Assembly (NCBI RefSeq): GCF_022179085.1 | Contig: NZ_BPQE01000020.1 | Span: forward strand, 124,001 to 188,000 | Direction: 5' to 3' | DNA from: Methylobacterium aerolatum | Lineage (GTDB): Bacteria > Pseudomonadota > Alphaproteobacteria > Rhizobiales > Beijerinckiaceae | DNA: 64,000 bases | Part shown: piece after piece, positions 59,376 to 64,000 of the stretch | How the letters are laid out: each line of letters starts with the position of its first letter | Position numbering within the stretch: the first letter of the stretch is position 1 | Notes under the pieces: model-generated | Seen by the model: the letters and a program-made list of their open reading frames with translations, nothing else | Told to the model about the DNA's origin: nothing | The model's database searches: none | Program-made: the position numbers and the translations under genes

Positions 59376-60668
59376 GTGAAGATCCAGCGACCGATCGCCT
59401 TCGACCTCACGCGCCTCGTCACCCGCCTCCAGCACACGAGCCCCTCGGGGATCGATCGGGTCGATCTCGCCTATGCCCACGCGGTCCTCGACGGGCCGGG
59501 GGAGCGGATGGGCGTGGTCTCGACGGCGTTCGGCCCCCGCGTCCTGGACCGGGAGCGCTCGCAAGCCATCGTCGCGTCGGTGGAGGGGGGTTGGGTCGAG
59601 GATCGCCCGGCGGCGCTCGATCCGGCCTATCGCCGCCTCGCCGCCCGGCTCGGGCAATCCCCGGAGGCCGGCGGGCCGCCGGTTCCGGCGCGGCCCGGCA
59701 TCCCGCCCCTGCGGCGGCGACTGATCCAGGCACGGACGGTGGCCGGGATCCTCGCGGGGTCCCGTCCGGTCGGGAGCCTGCCCCAGGGCTGCCTCTACCT
59801 GCACACGTCGCACCTGCGCCTCGACGATCCCCGCCGCTTCGATTGGCTCTACGACCGGCGCGACGTGCGGGCGGCCTTCTTCGTGCACGACGTCATCCCG
59901 ATCTCCCATCCGGAATACGGGCGTCCCGGCGAAGCCCGGCGCCACGGGGAGCGGATGCGCACCGTGGGGCGGCACGCGGCGGCGATCCTCGTTAACTCCG
60001 TCGATACGGGCGACCGCCTGCTGCGGCTCCTCGCCGGATGGGGCCGGTCCCCGCCTCCGGTCGCAGTCGGCCATCTCGGTGTCGAGCCGGCCTTCGGGCG
60101 GGACGGACCGCGCCTGCGTCTCGACCGGCCGACCTTCGTCGTCTGCGGCACCATCGAGTCGCGCAAGAACCACTTGCTTCTGTTCCAGCTCTGGCGGGAC
60201 CTGGCCGAGCGGCTCGGGGAGCGCACGCCGCGCCTCGTGGTGGTCGGACGAAGGGGATGGGAAGCCGAGAGCGCCATCGACATGCTGGAACGCTGCCCCG
60301 CCGTGCAGGCGCACGTGGTCGAAGCCACGGGCCTCTCCACCCACGGCCTCGCCGCCCTCCTGCGCTCCTGCACCGCCCTCCTCATGCCGTCCTTCACGGA
60401 GGGGTTCGGCATTCCCGTCGTCGAGGCCATGGCCTCGGGTCTGCCCGTCGTCGCCTCGGACATTCCGGCCCACCGGGAGATCGCGGGCGGCCTCGCCCTC
60501 CTGCGCGATCCCCTGGACGGTCCCGGCTGGCGGACGGCCATCGAAGCGCTGAGCGAACCCGAATCGGCCCTTCGCGCCGAGCTCGCCGCTCGGCTCGACG
60601 CCTACGCCCCGCCCGACTGGCCGGGGCACTTCGCGGCGGTGGCGCCGGTCCTGTCCGCCCTGCCGTGA
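59376..60668 (+). CDS. family 4 glycosyltransferase
   Basis: The 430-residue GT-B glycosyltransferase starts at GTG 59376. GT4 features are VCGTIESRKNHLLLFQLWRD and MPSFTEGFGIPVVEAMASGL followed by PVVASDIPAHREI. The N-terminus (AFDLTRLVTRLQHTSPSGID) resembles the start of the glycosyltransferase at 8223, pointing to a shared subfamily. Substrates are unknown. It stands alone between the tRNA and the rhodanese gene; association with surface polysaccharide is inference. Confidence 0.87.
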   Translation: MKIQRPIAFDLTRLVTRLQHTSPSGIDRVDLAYAHAVLDGPGERMGVVSTAFGPRVLDRERSQAIVASVEGGWVEDRPAALDPAYRRLAARLGQSPEAGGPPVPARPGIPPLRRRLIQARTVAGILAGSRPVGSLPQGCLYLHTSHLRLDDPRRFDWLYDRRDVRAAFFVHDVIPISHPEYGRPGEARRHGERMRTVGRHAAAILVNSVDTGDRLLRLLAGWGRSPPPVAVGHLGVEPAFGRDGPRLRLDRPTFVVCGTIESRKNHLLLFQLWRDLAERLGERTPRLVVVGRRGWEAESAIDMLERCPAVQAHVVEATGLSTHGLAALLRSCTALLMPSFTEGFGIPVVEAMASGLPVVASDIPAHREIAGGLALLRDPLDGPGWRTAIEALSEPESALRAELAARLDAYAPPDWPGHFAAVAPVLSALP

Positions 60669-60779
60669 CACGGCGCAGCGCCGACTTGACTGCGACGCCC
60701 TAGCGCCCGAGTTGCGTCGCGGGGGACTGACGAATATGGAAAAGCGTCAGCCCCCTCTATCGGGCCGTACACGGAGCGC

Positions 60780-61109
60780 ATGTGGATGACAGTGATCGAC
60801 CTTGATCGCGAGGCGGTGAAGCAGGGCCTTGCGGATGGGTCCATCCTCGTCATCGACGTGCGCGAGGCCCATGAATACGAGGCTGGCCACATCCCCGGCG
60901 CGGTCTCGCACCCCCTGTCGGAGTTCGATCCGTCGGCCCTCGCCGAACTGGTCAGGGCGGATGGCCGCCGGCCGGTCCTCAGCTGCGCGGCCGGGGTGCG
61001 GTCCGCGAACGCGCTCGTCGCCGCGCAACGGTCCGGCCTCGAACTCACCGAGCATTATCGCGGCGGCTTCAAGGATTGGTACGCAGCCGGCGAAGAGATC
61101 GCCCGGTAA
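60780..61109 (+). CDS. rhodanese-like sulfurtransferase
   Basis: The 109-residue single-domain rhodanese has VIDVREAHEYEAGHIPGAVS and the active-site loop SCAAGVRSAN with C69. Such proteins transfer sulfur or bind thiols in sulfur trafficking or cyanide detoxification. A GGAG lies just before the ATG. Neighbours give no further hint of its partner. Confidence 0.9.
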   Translation: MWMTVIDLDREAVKQGLADGSILVIDVREAHEYEAGHIPGAVSHPLSEFDPSALAELVRADGRRPVLSCAAGVRSANALVAAQRSGLELTEHYRGGFKDWYAAGEEIAR

Positions 61110-61214
61110 TCCGCACGCCCAGACCGGGCGAGCGCTGTCATGTGTGTTCGCGCACAAGCGTTTCTGCCGAAGCGGTAGTAGCGCGCGGTAGCCAAGGGAC
61201 GAAAAACAATTCCG

Positions 61215-62363
61215 ATGCGCAGCCGACTCGCACGCACCTTCACGCTTCTCGTCGGCTTCGCCGCGGTCGCATCCACCCTTCCATCCGCCGCCCGGGCCCA
61301 GGCGCCCGGCGGTCCGCCGCCGAAGGTCACGGTCGCCAAGCCCGTCGTCCGGCAGATCGTCGAGCAGGATCAATATACCGGCCGGTTCGATCCGGTCGAA
61401 TACGTCGAGGTGCGCGCCCGGGTGACGGGCTACCTGGAAAAGATCAACTTCATGGACGGCCAGACGGTGAAGAAGGGCGACGTGCTCTTCGTCATCGACC
61501 GGCGGCCCTACAAGGCGGCGCTGGAGCAGGCCCAGGCGGCCCTGTCTTCGGCCAAGGCCCGGCAGAACTTCTCCGTCACCGACTTGGAGCGCGCGCAGAC
61601 GCTCTCGCGCAGCGGCAACATCTCGGAGCAGGTCACGGACCAGCGGCGGCAGGCGTCGCAGACCGCCCAGGCCGACGTCGACAGCGCCCAGGCGGCCCTC
61701 GACAACGCCCAGCTCAACTACAACTTCACGGAGGTGAAGTCGCCGATCGACGGGCGGATCAGCCAGCGCAACGTCACCGAGGGCAACATCGTCATCGCGG
61801 ACCAGACGCTGTTGACCACGATCGTCTCCCTCGATCCGATCTATTTCAGCTTCTTCGTCGATGAGAAGGCGTTTCTGAAGTATCAGAACTCCCTCGGCAT
61901 CGGCATGGGGCAGACCCAGCGGGGCAAGGGCGTGCCGATCGCCATCGCCCTGTCCGGCGAGGCGAAGCCGACCCGCAAGGGCACCCTCGACTTCGTGGAC
62001 AACCGCGTCGACACCAACACCGGCACGGTGCTTTTGCGCGCCACGGTCGAGAATCCCGACAAGTTCATCAAGCCCGGCCTGTTCGGCATCGTCGCGATGC
62101 CGGCGACCAAGCCCTACCAGGGCATCCTCCTGCCCGACGACGCGGTGGCCGCCAACCAAGACAAGCGCATCGTCTATCTCCTCGGACCCGAGAACACGAT
62201 CCAGCAGCGGGACGTGAAGCTGGGGCCGAAGGTCGATGGCTACCGGGTTATCCAGGACGGGCTGAAGGGCGACGAGATGGTGGTGGTCAACGGGCTGTCG
62301 CGGGTCCGCCCCGGTGCCAAGGTGACGCCGGAGACCATCGAGCTTCCGCCGAGCAAGACCTGA
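61215..62363 (+). CDS. RND efflux pump periplasmic adaptor subunit
   Basis: This is a membrane fusion protein of a tripartite resistance-nodulation-division pump, 382 residues. A signal peptide (TFTLLVGFAAVASTLPSAAR) without a lipobox is followed by the barrel-sandwich half (VRARVTGYLEKINFMDGQTV), a helical hairpin (YKAALEQAQAALSSAKARQN to QAALDNAQLNYNFTEVKSPI), and the beta-barrel and membrane-proximal domains (DFVDNRVDTNTGTVLLRATV, LLPDDAVAANQDKRIVYLLG). The pump gene is 200 bases downstream. Substrates are unknown; no local regulator or outer-membrane channel is in the window. Confidence 0.93.
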   Translation: MRSRLARTFTLLVGFAAVASTLPSAARAQAPGGPPPKVTVAKPVVRQIVEQDQYTGRFDPVEYVEVRARVTGYLEKINFMDGQTVKKGDVLFVIDRRPYKAALEQAQAALSSAKARQNFSVTDLERAQTLSRSGNISEQVTDQRRQASQTAQADVDSAQAALDNAQLNYNFTEVKSPIDGRISQRNVTEGNIVIADQTLLTTIVSLDPIYFSFFVDEKAFLKYQNSLGIGMGQTQRGKGVPIAIALSGEAKPTRKGTLDFVDNRVDTNTGTVLLRATVENPDKFIKPGLFGIVAMPATKPYQGILLPDDAVAANQDKRIVYLLGPENTIQQRDVKLGPKVDGYRVIQDGLKGDEMVVVNGLSRVRPGAKVTPETIELPPSKT

Positions 62364-62419
62364 GCGGACGGGATTCGCGCGCCGGTCGCCCGGCGTCGCA
62401 CGGACGACGCGGGGCGCAG

Positions 62420-62441
62420 GGCGGGGGACGAAACCCCCGCC
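62420..62441 (+). other. stem-loop between the RND adaptor and pump genes
   Basis: GGCGGGGG (62420-62427) pairs perfectly with CCCCCGCC (62434-62441) around ACGAAA. There is no T-run, so it is more likely a transcript-stabilising or attenuating structure within the operon than a strong terminator. Confidence 0.45.
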
Positions 62442-62563
62442 ACGCGCCATCGAGCGGTTCCTACAGGCGCGGATCCCGGATCCTGCGCCGGGGGCCGCGA
62501 GGCAGAGACTGACGAGGCGCGGCCGGGCCCACGGGCCGAATGCTCCTCCATGAGGTTCGACCG

Positions 62564-64000
62564 ATGCGTTTCGCCCATTTCTTCGTCGACAGGCCGATCT
62601 TCGCGTCCGTCACGTCGATCGTGTTCCTGATCCTCGGCTTCGTCGCCTACGAGACGCTGCCGGTCTCGCAATATCCCGAGATCGTGCCGCCCACCGTGAC
62701 CGTGCGCGCCTCCTATCCCGGCGCCAACGCCGAGACGGTGGCGGCCACCATCGCGACGCCGATCGAGCAGGAGGTCAACGGCGTCGACAACATGCTCTAC
62801 ATGACGTCGCTGTCGACCAACGACGGCAACATGCTGCTGACCGTCACGTTCAAGGTCGGCACCAACCTCGATATCGCCAACGTGCTGGTGCAGAACCGCC
62901 TCTCGGTCGCCCAGCCGCGCCTGCCGCCGGACGTGCGCAACCTCGGCGTCACCGTGCGAAAGGCGTCGCCCGACCTGATGCTGGTCGTGCACCTGCTCTC
63001 GCCGAACAAGACCTACGACCAGAACTACCTCGCCAACTACATCTACCTGAACATCCGCGACGAGTTGCTGCGCCTCGACGGCGTGGGCGACATCACGGTG
63101 TTCGGCGGCAGCGAGTATGCCGAGCGCATCTGGGTCGATCCCAACAAGCTCGCCGCCTACGGCCTCTCAGTCACGGACGTCACCTCCGCCCTGCAGGAGC
63201 AGAACGTCCAGGTCGCCGCCGGCCAGCTCAACGGGCCGCCCGCCGCCAAGGGCGAGGCGTTCCAGCTCGTCGTGCAGTCCCAGGCCCGGTTCAAGACGCC
63301 GGAGCAGTTCGCAGAGGTGATCATCAAGGCGTCGAACGGGCGCCTCGTCCGCGTGAAGGACATTGCCCGCGTCGAGATGGGGCAGAAGGACTACACCACC
63401 AACTCCTTCCTGAACGAGACGCCCGCCGTCGGAATCGGTGCCTTCCAGCGCCCCGGCACCAACGCCCTGGAGGCCGCGGCCTCGGTCAAGCGCGTGATGG
63501 AGCAGGTCAAGGCGAAGTTCCCGCCCGATGTCGAGTACCGCATCGCCTACAACCCGACCGAGTTCATCGAGGAGTCGATCCAAGAGGTCTACAAGACTCT
63601 GTTCGAGGCGGTGGGCCTCGTGGTCATCGTGGTGCTCGTCTTCCTCCAGAGTTGGCGGACGGCGCTGATCCCGGTGATCGCGATCCCCGTCTCGCTGATC
63701 GGCACCTTCGCCGCGATGGCGGCGTTCGGGTTCTCGCTGAACAACCTGACCCTGTTCGGGCTCGTGCTCGCCATCGGCATCGTGGTGGACGACGCCATCG
63801 TGGTGGTGGAGAACGTCGAGCGCAACATGGCCGAGGGGCTCTCCCCCGGCGATGCCGCGCACAAGACCATGGACGAGGTGGGCGGCGCGGTCATCGCCAT
63901 CGCCCTGGTGCTGGCGGCGGTGTTCGTGCCCACCGCCTTCATCCCCGGCATCTCCGGCCAGTTCTACAAGCAGTTCGCCCTGACCATCGCGGCCTCGACG
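62564..64000 (+). CDS. RND efflux pump inner-membrane transporter (partial, runs off the right edge)
   Basis: The first 479 residues of an AcrB/MexF-type hydrophobe/amphiphile exporter, which uses the proton gradient to export substrates, are encoded here. The N-terminus HFFVDRPIFASVTSIVFLIL is the first membrane helix. The porter domain follows (ASYPGANAETVAATIATPIE, QNVQVAAGQLNGPPA), then membrane helices 2-5, including the proton-relay aspartates in LAIGIVVDDAIVVVENVERN. The reading frame has no stop before the window ends, so the 3' half is missing. It pairs with the adaptor upstream. Confidence 0.95.
   Translation, partial: MRFAHFFVDRPIFASVTSIVFLILGFVAYETLPVSQYPEIVPPTVTVRASYPGANAETVAATIATPIEQEVNGVDNMLYMTSLSTNDGNMLLTVTFKVGTNLDIANVLVQNRLSVAQPRLPPDVRNLGVTVRKASPDLMLVVHLLSPNKTYDQNYLANYIYLNIRDELLRLDGVGDITVFGGSEYAERIWVDPNKLAAYGLSVTDVTSALQEQNVQVAAGQLNGPPAAKGEAFQLVVQSQARFKTPEQFAEVIIKASNGRLVRVKDIARVEMGQKDYTTNSFLNETPAVGIGAFQRPGTNALEAAASVKRVMEQVKAKFPPDVEYRIAYNPTEFIEESIQEVYKTLFEAVGLVVIVVLVFLQSWRTALIPVIAIPVSLIGTFAAMAAFGFSLNNLTLFGLVLAIGIVVDDAIVVVENVERNMAEGLSPGDAAHKTMDEVGGAVIAIALVLAAVFVPTAFIPGISGQFYKQFALTIAAST

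Overview
The window is a GC-rich (roughly 70%) alphaproteobacterial chromosome segment, almost certainly from Methylobacterium or a close relative. The evidence is a contiguous block of methylotrophy genes: fae, mch, mtdB, a beta-RFAP synthase, fhcBADC, a two-component pair and pqqA-B-CD-E. The gene content and order match, from memory, the published C1 locus of M. extorquens AM1.

Layout. 1-7 kb: a low-GC left edge, a DUF6101-like protein, ubiA, a secreted protein, rsmE, gshA, a Gly/Tyr-rich exported protein, a TusA-like carrier and a Nudix hydrolase. 6.5-11.3 kb (minus strand): an exopolysaccharide-type group with two GT4 glycosyltransferases and a GumC/Wzz-like protein. 11.5-18.4 kb: a metallophosphoesterase, small exported or membrane proteins, an isolated flaF, then uvrC-pgsA-moaD and maf-yacG. 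18.4-26.7 kb: a fused FAD/Fe-S dehydrogenase, a GntR/FCD regulator and a TRAP transporter with two tandem binding proteins (dctP1-dctP2-dctQ-dctM), which looks like an uptake-and-oxidation module for a 2-hydroxy acid or similar carboxylate.

27-46 kb is the C1 core. On the minus strand lie mptG, mtdB, an ATP-grasp gene, mch, orf5, orf7 and fae, which condense formaldehyde with dephospho-tetrahydromethanopterin and oxidise it to the formyl level. On the plus strand fhcBADC takes the formyl group through methylofuran to formate. A histidine kinase/OmpR regulator pair (probable mxbDM) sits between fhc and pqq, and pqqA-B-CD-E makes the PQQ cofactor of methanol dehydrogenase. Two exported proteins of unknown function are overlapped to the end of the pqq operon. 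Three spaced TCTT-type direct repeats upstream of pqqA could be an OmpR-family site.

47.4-58 kb: folP-folB-folK, an ABC-F ATPase, an OmpA/BON-like envelope protein, a DUF937-like protein and the fatty-acid cluster fabD-fabG-acpP-fabF. 58-64 kb: a bestrophin-like channel, tRNA-Pro(GGG), another GT4 glycosyltransferase, a rhodanese, and an RND efflux adaptor plus pump, the pump running off the right edge.

A dispersed palindromic repeat (arm CCGTCATTGCGAGCG plus a GAAGCAATCCAGGG core) occurs in at least seven intergenic places, two of them inside C1 operons. I saw no rRNA, CRISPR array, transposase or prophage gene.
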